Shown here: piece after piece, positions 47,782 through 59,840 of the stretch
How the letters are laid out: every line of letters begins with the position of its first letter
Numbering within the stretch: position 1 is the first letter of the stretch
Source: Diadema setosum
Lineage: Eukaryota; Echinodermata; Echinoidea; Diadematoida; Diadematidae
Length of the DNA: 64,000 nt
Assembly: GCA_033980235.1 (NCBI GenBank)
Contig: CM067059.1
Coordinates: forward strand, 10,550,309-10,614,308
Direction of reading: 5' to 3'
Notes under the pieces: model-generated
The model's input: the letters and a program-made list of their open reading frames with translations, nothing else
Told to the model about the DNA's origin: nothing
The model's database searches: none
Translations under genes and position numbers: made by a program

Positions 47782-48051
47782 CTTGGCCCTGAAAGCAATC
47801 ATATCCTGATAGCACTCTTGACAAAACACTGGTGAATATTCTATAAAAATGATCAAATCTTGGCCCTGAAAGCAATCATATCCTGATTGCACTCTTGACA
47901 AAACACTGGTAAATATTCTATGAAAATGATAAAATCTTGGCCCGGAAAGCATTCATATCTTGGCCCTGAAAATACTTGGCCCTGAAAGCATCCATATCCT
48001 GATAGTACTCTTGACAAAACACTGGTGAATATTCCATAAAAATGATACTGT
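47782..48051. repeat. 77-bp tandem repeat, three full and two partial units
   Basis: Units beginning CTTGGCCCTGAAAGCAATCA start at 47782, 47859 and 47936 (truncated), then a short partial at 47959 and a fuller unit at 47975. Each full unit includes CTCTTGACAAAACACTGGT and ends with AAAATGATAAAAT-type sequence. Because 77 is not a multiple of 3, the open frames across it do not encode a periodic protein. Confidence 0.95.
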
Positions 48052-50000
48052 TGAGTATCTATGAACACAAAACAGTTTGACAATAATTTGCCTTTTAAAA
48101 GAGCAAGGTCGAGAACTACTGCAGGTGAACACAGCCATTACATGAACTTGACAAAGGTCAAAGTCACAATGTAAACTTTCACATAAATACATAAAGTACG
48201 GCGCGTATTCAGGCAGTAAACAGCTTCACGTATCCAGCAAGCATCATATATCATGTTTATACTTTGGCACATAAAATCTTAACCTTCACAAATATCACAA
48301 GCTTGGTTCAAAAGGCCAACACAGATTAGGCCTATTCATTGGTGATTCCAAATACACATCTAGCCTATAGTGTGTCTACAGGAAATGCCAGTATGAAAGG
48401 GCTACCCAAAGATCCAAGTAGGCCTACACTGTCGGGACAGAGAAATCGAGTTGATGCAAGACATAACAAAATTTTATTTAATATCCTACCTCCAACCCAC
48501 AAAAGCAGTGAGATAATGACATGTTTTGAATTTCCTTTTCATTTATGCCTATGTTGAAAGGAACTATAAATTACCTCTTCAAGAATAAAAGAGTGTAATG
48601 AGTAGTTGAGGTGACTGTTTCCAGCATGCCACACTCTGCATGTTGCAACATGTTTATCACCATAACTCACGATTTCAGGACGTGCTGGGGTCAACTTGCG
48701 CTTGTGACCCTCTTGATGCAATGCTTCAAAATGAAGGGAGCATCCCACAAGAATGGTAGCCCCTGAGTGCAAAACACCATGGGGGATCACGATATTGTAC
48801 ATTTTTAAATGTTTAGTACCACAGAGGAGGTACTAGCCTCATACCTCCTTGGTACCACATGGACAAACATGCATGGCAACTGAGAAAATGGCAGTTACAA
48901 TGGTAGTACGGTGTGACATGTACTGGCATGATATGGGAATTTGAATGTTCAGCAATCCTAACTTAAGATGACCGGCACTACTGGCATAAGGTTTGATTCG
49001 ATCTATTCCTTCGCCACATGAACTATGAAAACTTAATCTATTCCTTCATAAGAATGCAATTTTTTTCTGAGTGCTCAGTTTGTTCCGACATCAAGCCTTT
49101 ACATCAGAAATGCGTTATCATTTCAATTCAGCAATTGCTGAATGAGCACAACGTTATTGCCATATCACTATGAAACCAGCCAGTATGGAACAAACATCAG
49201 AGACATGTCCGTACATTGTAATAGCCACACTGTCGTCATCAGATAAACCGTGACAGAAGCAATGCACAACACAGACCCACCCATAAACAAAGCACTGTAC
49301 GGAATAGTGATCCCAGCTTGCACATATGGATGGCAATAACATCAGAAATTCTATAATCTTCAAATTAATTTACATTGGGCCATATTGGTCTGAGCTGTTA
49401 GGACTGTGCCATAGGATTTGTGACATTATGACCACATAAAGATGTTAAGTTTTTGTCTTGTTTACAAAGGTGATAATGATAAAATCAGCCTATAGTACTT
49501 GCTCTTGCTCAAATATCACAAGATGTCACATGAATGTGGACTGCTATTTCACCTCCTAACCTCCCCCAACCCCCATCCCCAATAACAACAGGAGAGATTT
49601 GCCACAACATGCCCCTGTAACCTCCCCACATTCTCATTTTTGTTCAAATCAATCCACACAGCAGATAGGAGATACGTGATCCTTCACAGCTGACCATGAA
49701 TCGATACTGGAGACATTCAGTATTCAGCATCAACTGTGCCCCAGCTAGAGGGCATAACACTCCCAGGCAGAGACACAGATAGCTCTGTGTAATATATCAC
49801 CACTGTAATGTGACACACAAGACACATTAACTGAAATGCACCTGCTACATAGGACTATCTTATGCCATAGAGAATTGTCTTACAGTCTCTACAATCTATA
49901 GACCAAGCATTATTCAAGACACCATTCCATTTGATGTTGTACTCCTAGCTGATTACTATGTCCTGCCATCACATGCAGCAAGCAAAAAAAGAAAAAGTTT
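48052..50000. other. Non-coding stretch
   Basis: Nothing firmly recognised. An 88-codon minus-strand frame (48539-48802) has no recognised family. A weak hairpin GTACCACAGAGGAGGTA/TACCTCCTTGGTACC lies at about 48817-48858. Confidence 0.4.
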
Positions 50001-50200
50001 ACTATAAAATGAGGAATGTTCGCGTGCATTTTAATTTCGCAAGCGCCAAGATTCGCAAAATCAAAATGCACGCGAAAGTTCTCGTCTACACTATATGCAT
50101 TGAATGCCACTGGCAATTCGCGAAAATTTCATGCCGCGAAAAAGGCCGTCGGCTCAAATTCGTGAAAATTTCATGCTGCAAATATATCATGTTTTACAGT
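50001..50200. repeat. Short interspersed repeat, copy 2 (inverted relative to copy 1)
   Basis: Matches the reverse complement of 13566-13775: ACTATAAAATGAGGAATG at the left, GCGTGCATTTTAATTTCGC and GCAAAATCAAAATGCACGCG inside, and ATATATCATGTTTTACAGT at the right. Non-coding. Confidence 0.8.
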
Positions 50201-52455
50201 ATATCCACGAGACACAGCTGTATCTCCTCCACTGCCAAAAGACCTTGCAAATTAGATGGAAACATGAGGGACAAGAGTTTTATAATATGAAATGTACAAT
50301 GCGTCGACATGTCATGTTAACCCCCTCAGTCAAAGTACATGTGTACCATCAACATGTGAAAGCAGGTTGCTGATGTCGTACATGAACTGACAGAATTAAA
50401 CAGCACAGGTTCCAATATCTCGACACAGATCAACCCATAACCAGTCTGACCTAAATTTGGTTTGCCACGCTTTTATTGAAAAAATGAGAAGAATTTACAA
50501 TCATGCCCACATGTACATCCTGGCGTGGTTTTTCACTTCCTCATCGGTGCACAGAGTTCACTTCTACTGGCTGGAGAAAACGTGGAAAGGTGTGAAGAGA
50601 GAAAATGGATGGATAAAATACGGGCGGACGAGGAGACTAACAAGGATGGTGGCTGGTGTGTTCCTCTCAGATGTTACACCATGACTCATCGTTGTCCGTT
50701 TTTAATTTTCCCTGACTTCACACAGACATGGTATGGCAGAGGTTAGCTTCACTTGCAGGCTATGGGCGGATGTCCACTCTACCTTATATCAATGATTAGA
50801 TTATTCTTAATCCAGTTATAGATTTACCAGATAACTTAAATTTGTCAAAACCATCATCTCAGTCAGTGTCCATTCCTATTCACAGGTTTATACAGCCATA
50901 TCGAAAACTGGATTGATAGTCGCTAACACAAGTGATGAACCATCGGTTTCATTGAGGGTGGGAGTGAAAAGAAATCCTTAAAGAGTCTGGACCCAAGGCT
51001 AATTTCAGACTCATTACAAGACCTGTACAGGCAGCAGTAGTAGGAGCACAGTATGCAAGAAAGCTACTGTAAACGAGTTGAGCGTACATATATGACACTG
51101 TAAACAAAATACTTTCAAAATTGATTACTAATCATTCATCCTGAATCATGACTAGACTAGCCTTGATACAATCTTGACACGAATACGCTCAATGTTATTT
51201 GTGGTCTCATCATGACACACACATGAATCATCACAGAACATTTAGCACACCCACACACAATCTACTGTACTGCCTACCGGTACTCGGTGGGCACACACAC
51301 CACATGGCAATTTCTGAACCCCAAGTGACAATGGCATGTAAATGAGTAAATATACAACACAATGTGATGATGAACAAATTAAACTACAGCATACCATACA
51401 AAATGCAGTTTGAATCAATAACCGTTAGCACATTCAATTGTGCATGTACAGTACCAGTCCACGGCTTGTTCACTGGTAGCCGATGATAAAGGTCAACTGC
51501 AGTGCATATATTTGTATTCATGCAGTACTTTTATTTGCCTTCCATATGGACATAATTGGTAATCTCGATTCAGAATACAATGCCATTGTCGTTACACTTC
51601 CTTTGGCTGATCACAAAAAGAAGGGAGAAAGATGCCAAACGTTGCCACAGACTTGATCATTGCTCTCACCAAGTCACAGGTATTTGAAAATGACTGATTG
51701 TCAATTAACTCACCATGCCCAGCACCCCTGTCAGAGTTAATGTGTTTTCCATAACACACAATGTAGCTACATTTGTAGAGTTCTAGATGAGAGTTACATG
51801 TGGGACACACACAATATTGTTTGTCGTTGTTTTGCTTTTTTTCCTCTGATATCTCTGATTCTCTCACACAAAAAAATCATGAATTCAACAAATTCCATAG
51901 GAAAAAAGATCTGGGGGTTGGTATGAATAGATATGATATCAGTCAAATGACTACGCAATATCTCAAGTTTCATACTTGTTACCACTTAAATAATGAAATA
52001 AAATTGTTTAATATTCTCTATACACATAATGCAATAAGCTTCTCACAGATGTATTATCACTAAAATAAAACTGCCATTGGGCTATGTATGCATATGTTGT
52101 ACATATAATCTACAGTAGTGATAGTGCATTCAATGTCATGCACTATATACAATACCATAATGCAATATTAAATGGGGTGAATGTTTACATTCACAAACAG
52201 TTACACTGTGTGGCAATTCTTTTACATGCGTGTGTACAACATACTAGTACATAGGGTAGAACTGCAGTCAATCTTTTTGCAGAAAACTCTCCCCTCCTCT
52301 CCCATCCCCCCCCCCCCCCCTCCCTCCACCACCAATATTCCCCTCCTCAGGCATACCAGTTCAGACTGGGAAAATGCAAGATGGTCAAATACACATGACA
52401 GCCACTTGCCTGAATATTCCCTGCTTAACCCATTGAACACTAGTCCCAGTGTATA
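50201..52455. other. Non-coding stretch
   Basis: AT-rich sequence with a C run at about 52307-52320. No gene or element recognised. Confidence 0.45.
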
Positions 52456-52711
52456 CATATCATCGCTGGGGTGACAAGACCTCGTATCTCAAAAATGTCA
52501 AAATTTTTTTTTTTAGCTTAATGGTCAAATAATGGGTCAAGTGATGTCTTGGCCAAATCCTAACTGTCTTACTCCAAAAATGAAGCCACCATGACATGTC
52601 AAAGAGAAGGCTTTCCCATTCACTATAGTGCTTTGGCGGCCATGTTTTTTCGCTCTCCTGAACATTTGACAATTTTGAGATACGAGGTTTTGTCACCCCA
52701 GCGACGATATG
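52456..52711. mobile_element. Foldback MITE, 256 bp
   Basis: CATATCATCGCTGGGGTGAC at the left pairs with GTCACCCCAGCGACGATATG at the right. The pairing continues through CCTCGTATCTCAAAA and TTTTGAGATACGAGG, giving arms of about 45 bp. No coding capacity and no clear target duplication. Confidence 0.85.
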
Positions 52712-52817
52712 CAGGCAGGTGTCAATGGGAAATATGTGTAAAATAGCAAAATCAGCTCATCCTTTAATAACAGTTTAATATTAAGTTTATGGTTTCAGCG
52801 GACAAGTTGGCTATTAA

Positions 52818-53175
52818 AGGCATAATTTACCATTTGCAGATGAAACAAAAACCCAGCATTAGTGATTTAAAATAGTTCTAAAATGTGAGTTAGGGATAGA
52901 AACAACCTCTGTAAAAATTTGAATCAATAAAATTGATGTCAAGTATTGTTAAATATACAAAATGTGAACAATAGTTATAATAAGAATGTTTTCCGACTAA
53001 ACCGTCTACAGTTATGATTTATTAAGAAAAATACTGATATCTCCTTATATTTTAGGCTTATTGCGAAAATTTTATATGGTAGGATGTTTTGTGGTACAAC
53101 AGACCTACTCATATGCATCAAATGTGATATCTTGAACATTTTTTAAATCACTGGTCCCAAAGGTAAACTGGACCT
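52818..53175. mobile_element. TTAA-flanked MITE, 358 bp
   Basis: TTAA (52814-52817) then AGGCATAATTTACCATTTG; right end CAAAGGTAAACTGGACCT then TTAA (53176-53179). The ends are inverted and similar but diverged. An internal pair (GTGATTTAAAA against TTTTTAAATCAC) supports a palindromic origin. Non-coding. Confidence 0.75.
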
Positions 53176-53179
53176 TTAA

Positions 53180-54247
53180 TTAGTCACAACCCTAGATTCT
53201 AATAGGTAGCAGGCAGATATTTACACAATCTGCCTATACAGACCATCATAACACTGCATCTTCTACTGTGGGTACACCTGCCAAATTAATGCAGATTCTG
53301 ACCCTTTGAATACTGCACATCCTGGTAATGGTATAGTGTGGGAAGACATTCCCCAAACTGCTTTGACCAGCTGTCTGATCTTTCTGCTTACATTTCATCA
53401 TATTCCTGGCCGGAAAAAACAAAGAATCTTGAAGAAATTAAAAAAAAAAGTTGTGAAGTACCTGTACTTGAATCAAATTCTTGTTTGCACTGAGCTGACA
53501 AAATAGACGCATTCATGGCTCCGAAACTCGAGTTTTTTTTGCAACTGTTCACACGTACAGAAATAATCTGCTAATTACTGATCGATAAATCCATATTTTT
53601 AAAACTATTGTTCTTGTGCCTCACAGTGGTGTGGAGCGCACACTTTTGTGATGTTCGCTTTGAATGATGGGATATAAAAAATTGAGTTTTGCTAATTCCA
53701 AAATAAGAGCAAGATTTCATGGGTTTAGCATTGTGCTGCTGATTGTGCTAATTTGTGGGGTTTTTTTGTGTCCACATGTGCAAAAAACTCAAGTTTGCTA
53801 GCGAGTTACAAATCTAAAGTTTTGAACTTGCTAATTTGTGTGTGTGAATCCCCCCCCCCCCCACTTTTATATGGCAATGACCAGGACAAGGGGCAAAGCA
53901 TCAGGCAACCTATTGTAGCTAGGACAAACTCAGGATATGGTGTTAAATTCTATAGCAGCATTTTTGCAATGTTACTTTCCTGCGCACCGACATTGTCACG
54001 GTGCACCCTTTCCACGCAGTTCGTTCATTTATGGCCCGACTATGTACTGGGATCATGAGTTCAAAGGCCATGTCTGTTGAGTGTCTGTGTTTTATCCAAC
54101 TGAATGAACTTGACAGTACTCTGCAAGGTGATGGCAAACCATAATATTGATTAAATCTTTAAGGGCAATGTCAGTTGGATTTCCTCTCATTTGCACTTGC
54201 CACGGTGGCAAGAATTAAGGTTTTGCTACATATCACTTCCAGGGTTA
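53180..54247. other. Non-coding stretch
   Basis: Contains short inverted phrases with CTCGAGTTTTTTTTGC/GCAAAAAACTCAAG and GCTAATTTGTG at about 53525-53845, suggesting a decayed inverted-repeat element, plus a C run at about 53850-53862. No gene. Confidence 0.4.
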
Positions 54248-57200
54248 TGCAGCTGTCATTTGTATGACGCACCTCTTGACCCCCGGGATAGGTGCGTCAA
54301 AGTACCAATGTGCGTCATACCTTTTAGGTACCATGACGTACCCTCCGTCACAAAAAGTGACCCACCTCTATGAGACATTGACGCACTAACCAGTCAAAAT
54401 GGTGACGCACCTCTTCGTGAAAACGACTGACCCTTGACGCACATGTTATTCGCAGTACGTACCAGACTGGAATGCTGCAGAGCTCTGTGTGCGCTCACGC
54501 AATTCGCTGCCTGCGAACTGTGTACACCGAACGGAACTTCGCGAGCGTGAATCCCTGTCGCCTACGGACCCTGTTGTATGTTCACTTCGATCCCCGTGGT
54601 ACTGTATCCCCATGTGTGGGCGGCTGGGGAGCGCGAGTGTAGTAGCTTAGCTGCACACTGTAGCCAGCTGCCACTACACTCCAGTACTCTGTTTCGATTT
54701 GAGTCGGGGTAGAAGCGTTCCGTTGTGCAATGTCTGCTTCTTTTTCTCTTCTTCTTCATCCGCTTGTCCCTTGCCTCCCAAGTACGAAATGATTTTTAGA
54801 GTGTTGTGTGTGTTTTTTGTAACGTTATTGCATCATTTTTCTGCAAGGAGGAGGTAAGTTTCTGTTCGTGTATTGATGTGCACTGCAGTATGTGCAGGTG
54901 AAAAGCGTTCGAACTTTCTTTCCCGAGTATCGTGGAAACTCGATGTATTTCTCGGCCTATCAAAGGAGATCTCATATAACGGAATACTTATAACAAACTA
55001 TTTTCCGGTTAAAATGAATTGATTTCCTTTGTTTTGTATCGTTTATTGACTTGATCCTAAGGATCTCGTCGCAATACCGAGTTTCCAATGTGTATTTATT
55101 TTCACCTTATTTTCGCGTAGCTTTCGGTGCTGTAAACTGTTGCTAGGGCCTAAGCCTACTACTAAACTTACCGTTCTCCACTGTCGTTTCTCACACATCG
55201 TTTGGTACGATTTCTTCCATTTTATATCACTTTATCCGTTCCCTTTATACTTTGAAGTATTTGACGTATTAAATTCTTTCAAGTGTCTCGCACTGCTATT
55301 TTCGTAACGGCGATTTCTCCGCTTTGCTGCAATACTTTTTCGAATCGAAGCGACGAAGTTTGATACCAGCCGCTTTAGTGTGCCGTGTGTTGTCTTTTCT
55401 AAATATTTGTGTTGTTGGGAGGTGTTGATACTTTGTATTTGTTATTTATTTTCCTAGGTGTTTATCTCGAGGGACTATGCGTGTTTCTTAATGTTGATAT
55501 AGGAAAAGGCTAAAATGGTCTGAGTGATGTCCGATGGTGATGATGATAATAACTATGCTGGTGTAAAAAGACGGCTTACTGTGAATGCTGAGCGTACGTG
55601 CCGTTCGTTTCATTTTACTTTCCCTCTTATTCTTCTTTCCCCCTTTACTCTTCTTTTCCTTCCCAAGAATGATAAAAAAAGAAATTACATACACCTCACA
55701 ACAAAATAGAACCACGTGCTACCAACCTTCGTAAAGTTAAATTTAAATGTTCAATATCAGCAAAGAATAAGGGGAAAGAACGGATGACAATAAATTAGAG
55801 CGAAGAGATTGTTTTACATGCAGTCTCTTCGGCTCGAAGAAACTTGACACCCCACCCCTCTCCCCTTGTGGAAATTTCCACAAAAGCAGGTGCCACACCC
55901 AGGTGCGTGCCAGACGGAAGAATGCGCGCACTGGAATAAACAGCGTGTAAATATCCTGGAAATATCGATCGAAGAACCAGCTCATTAGTTGAATTAAAGG
56001 AATCATTGCAAAGATATAGTGATTCTATAGCCTTTCTTTTGGCGCATAGTAGGAAACATCAAACAGTCAAATATAATGTACTTGATCGAATATCTTATGT
56101 TCCCTGAACAATAAAAAAAAGATCGATTAATCAGTCAATTAAAAATGCAATCACAGAAATACTTAAAAGGTCTCGTATGCCCAGAGAAATTCACTACGAG
56201 TAGGTTCAATGAGATGCAGTCATCACATGGTTAGACAACAAAATCATGACAATTAATTTCAGTTCACGCTCATGATAACTGCTTATTACTTATCAAAGTT
56301 TTGGCTATCAACATTCGTTCGTAGGTGTTTTTTGTTTGTTTTGTATGTTTTTCCTCGTGAAAGACGTAATGATTTCTTCGTATCGAACGTAGACTGCATG
56401 TTTACCGTTTATCCAAACAGTAGGCGCCTAGGCGTACTTTCTGAATATATTCAGAAATTTCTATCAACATTTTAAATATATTACAAGACTCCCAAATACC
56501 AGTTGAAAAAAAATTAAGAAATCGATTTTTTTAGATATGAACAACAACAACAAAAGTAAAAATGCGTAGGATAGAACCACTTAAACTTCGAATGACTTTG
56601 AATTTCTCTTAACCGTTCCCTAGTTCATGGCCATCCCATAGAAACGCGTGTTTTGATATACACGTTGCTATGGCAAACTATCTAGTTTCGAGAAACTACG
56701 GCCTGGCCACAGTAATTTTTTCCCTAACCTCCCGCCTCCCCTTCCCCGATTCAAAAACAGCTTGATTGAAGCCCCTGCCTATTTAAACACGAACCTTATT
56801 AAACCCAAGTTAGGTACATGGTTTATATGGCTAGTGTTTAAATAGAATTTAAGTTAATATAGGTTTCAATAGACTCTCGGTAATGTTAGTGCCATAATCG
56901 TTTGTATGTGTTTTACGGCCTGGCCTCTGCCATGCCTCGCCTTCTGTATACGTATGTACGCGTGTACTGTATACATGTACCACGTGGTCGACATCACGCA
57001 CGTGGTTTTGCTGCAGGTTCCACGGTCGACGGTCGATGCTACACGTCACTACAGTGAATGCGATTGAAGGATAGCGAGCTTCGCGATGCCGCGGGCTGTA
57101 TGTGATGATTTTAATCACAAATCGTGTTTGGTAGTGTGGTTTTGGAGCAAATTTGTGCTCAAACTTTCTGAAAAGACCTTTAGTCTGACATCAGATAGAA

Positions 57201-57564
57201 AAAGAAGACATACGAGAACAAAGTGAGTATCAGTATGTTATAATAAAACTGAATGAAAATTGTGTAATTTTTGCGTTTCCAGGAGCCGGTGAATTCGGCC
57301 GACTCGCGATCGCGAGTTTGTTTTATTCTGTTACGGAGGGATACCATGCAAGAAGCCTCGCAAAATTACATGACGGTCCCATTAACGAACCTTTTGACAC
57401 ACTCTGGTTAAATGACCGACTATGACGCACATAATGGGTCAGTATTGTGACGGACATTTTGCTCCCTTGACGGTACCACGCGTCATCAAATTGGTGGTAC
57501 TTGACGCGACCATGACGCACCTTTCCCGGGGGTCAAGAGGTGCGTCATACAAATGACAGCTGCA
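54248..57564. mobile_element. 3.3-kb transposon with 40-bp inverted ends and TTA duplication
   Basis: The ends start TGCAGCTGTCATTTGTATGA on the left, with the exact reverse complement on the right. Inverted identity continues for about 40 bp through GACGCACCTCTTGACCCCCGGGA. Both sides are flanked by TTA (54245-54247 and 57565-57567). The subterminal 200 bp on each side hold many TGACGCAC/GTGCGTCA copies. A TTA duplication suggests PIF/Harbinger (TWA targets). No transposase is visible. The left interior is CpG-rich and has a good donor GAG|GTAAGT at 54853/54854 and a short frame MSDGDDDNNYAGVKRRL at about 55527, perhaps remains of a transcribed unit. Confidence 0.8.
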
Positions 57565-58300
57565 TTAATCAATGGTTTAAAGATATCACGTAATATCTAA
57601 GGACAATAGTCCATTTAAAATTGCATAGAAGCTGACCTCTTTACGACATCAAGCCTGTAGTACAGATATGATGCATAAAACCCTTTATTCATTTCCACTT
57701 TTTTTTTTCTTTTTTTTTTTTTTTTTTTTGGGGGGGGGGGATACTTATGCAGTAAGGCATGTTCTAGGGGAAACTGTCCTCCCCCCCCCCCCCCCCCCGA
57801 AAAAAGGAAAAATGGTCACATTATGTACATTGTAGCTTGCAGCAATCAAGCATCATAAAAGCAATGAATGGCATACAATGCGGTTAAAAATGTTCAATTT
57901 CTGAATATGAATGCACAAGTAGTAATAGTATCAACATTTTTCATTAGTGGTCAGATGGGCTGTGAGAGCAATTATAATCCATTTAAATGGATTCCACTAG
58001 TCCCCCATCATTTCCAGCAATTTCTGCCTTTCCACAGGCTGAAGGGCTATTGACACTCCCAATAGCTAACATTAGTGGTCATCGAGAAGGTCAGACGGAT
58101 CATAAAGAGATTACTGGATAATCTATGACTGTTTAAAAATTATAATGTGATATCTGTATGGGGGTCAGATACTCCAAATGGCACCCATCTGCCTGTATTG
58201 TATGGACGGGGCATAGTCTTGACCACAGTCTGACTGATGAAAACTTGTACTTTCTAAGGAATGAAAATTACGAGGTATGCAGTCAACCACCTGGGACAGA
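57565..58300. other. Stretch with T/G and C homopolymer blocks
   Basis: T tract up to 57729 joined to a G tract (57730-57741), and a C tract at about 57781-57798 followed by GAAAAAAGG. No gene recognised. Confidence 0.5.
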
Positions 58301-58876
58301 GACCCCGTTTACAGTGCGAGGCTCGGCCGCGGCTCGGCCGCGGCCGAGTCCAGGTCCGCTTCAGTGTAAACGCGCAAAAGGCCAAATGCCCTTGCATTTG
58401 GCCTCGCTCTGGAGGTGGTCTCGGCCGCGGCCGAGCCGCGGCCGAGCCCGGCCTTTTCTTGGTGTAAACGCAAACTGGGCCAAATGCGCGGCCAATTGCG
58501 CGGCCAGTTTTAGTCTGGCTTCCAAACCCTCTGCCTGTATCTTTCGCTGTTCAGGATATTAACCCCCTCAACGTCTAAAACTAGTATAGTTTAAGGTGGT
58601 TTTGTCCTGCAAAGGATTTTTTCCTTCGGCAAAGGCCTTTGCCCGAACGGCGACTTCGTCGCCACGGAATTCAGTTGGCAAAGGGTCTGAAAACCAGACA
58701 ATACCAAATTGCGTTAGTTTACAAGCAGAGCGCCACTACGACCAAATAATGAAAGGTTTGAATCGAAAGCGCGGCCGAGCCCAGCAGTGTAAACGGACAA
58801 AATTGCGAGGCTCGGCCGCGCAATTGAGGCCGGGCTCGGCCACGGCCGAGCCCGGCCCCGCACTGTAAACGGGGTC
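58301..58876. mobile_element. GC-rich foldback element, 576 bp
   Basis: Left end GACCCCGTTTACAGTGCG, right end CGCACTGTAAACGGGGTC, with an AGA on each side as a possible 3-bp duplication. The interior is filled with GGCTCGGCCGCGGCCGAG-type sequence in both orientations, plus phrases CAGTGTAAACGC and GGTGTAAACGC. Short frames across it only reflect the repeat. It is the most GC-rich and CpG-dense segment of the window. Confidence 0.85.
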
Positions 58877-59840
58877 AGAGACTTCATCATGAGCAGCTCA
58901 ATAAATACCTCTTCTACTTTGTGGGACAGATTCTTGCTGTAGGCATGTACAAAGAGCGCACTGATACCTAATATCATCTTCATGATGATCTTATTTTGAT
59001 ATCAGATGTGACTTTAGTTAACACTTCATTAATACCGAATGCTACTTTGTGACAATCCGCACTGTACCGAAACCAAAAGCATGGTTTCTTTTTATTGGTA
59101 CATGCACTATGTATAAAGCATCGTATTACACCATGTACACCAAAGAACAGGAGTATCATCTCGCTAGCTTTGACACTGATTGGCGAATTCCCCTTGAGCT
59201 GTATTGATTGATGCCGACCTACACTCTTTTAATTGGCAGCCCCTGCATGATGCTTCAGCAGAATGCAGCATGGATGTACAGTTGTATAGTAGATCCAAGT
59301 CCTATCACCAATTATATCAGATACATTCACATTAAAATTTAAAATTTGTGGCATTAGATACCATAGTAATTTGTCAGCACCGATCTCACTGGCGAAACAT
59401 CACAGTAGTAGTACCAGAAATTCACTTGGTACCATTTTCATTCAAAAAACGCCATGGTATATTTCTGGTAAACATTTCACATTTACATGTGTGCATGGCT
59501 CCAATTATGGGGTACACCCAAAGTGTAACATATGGGGTCAAAAATGAAGTTCTTGGAATAAAACTGATTCTCTCCTTACAATCTTCATTACACCCTGTAT
59601 TACTCACACACCAATTTCAAGAGCTGTTCCATGGGCAGTGCACATGTAATCAAACATCGAAACATCAAGTGTCTTTGTTCATAACTCCATGTCCATTTCC
59701 TATTTTTTTAAAATTTTGATTCATGGAAGTAGTTTCAGAAAAACTTCAGTGATATATTAGTTGATAATTGCTATGACTATCATCATATACCAGAAATTCA
59801 GGGATTTGCATCTTCACCAAAGCAAAGTGATTGAATCCAT
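58877..59840. other. Non-coding stretch
   Basis: AT-rich sequence. The plus-strand 124-codon frame at 59348-59719 shows no recognisable family. No repeats noted. Confidence 0.4.

Noticed and set aside
48539..48802. 88-codon minus-strand frame
   Set aside because: Length is within chance for this window, I recognise no family, and the frame has no clear splice borders that would link it to the kinase gene.
58158..58868. Arg/Pro-rich frames across 58.2-58.9 kb
   Set aside because: They only reflect the GGCCGCGG foldback repeat and occur in several frames and both strands.
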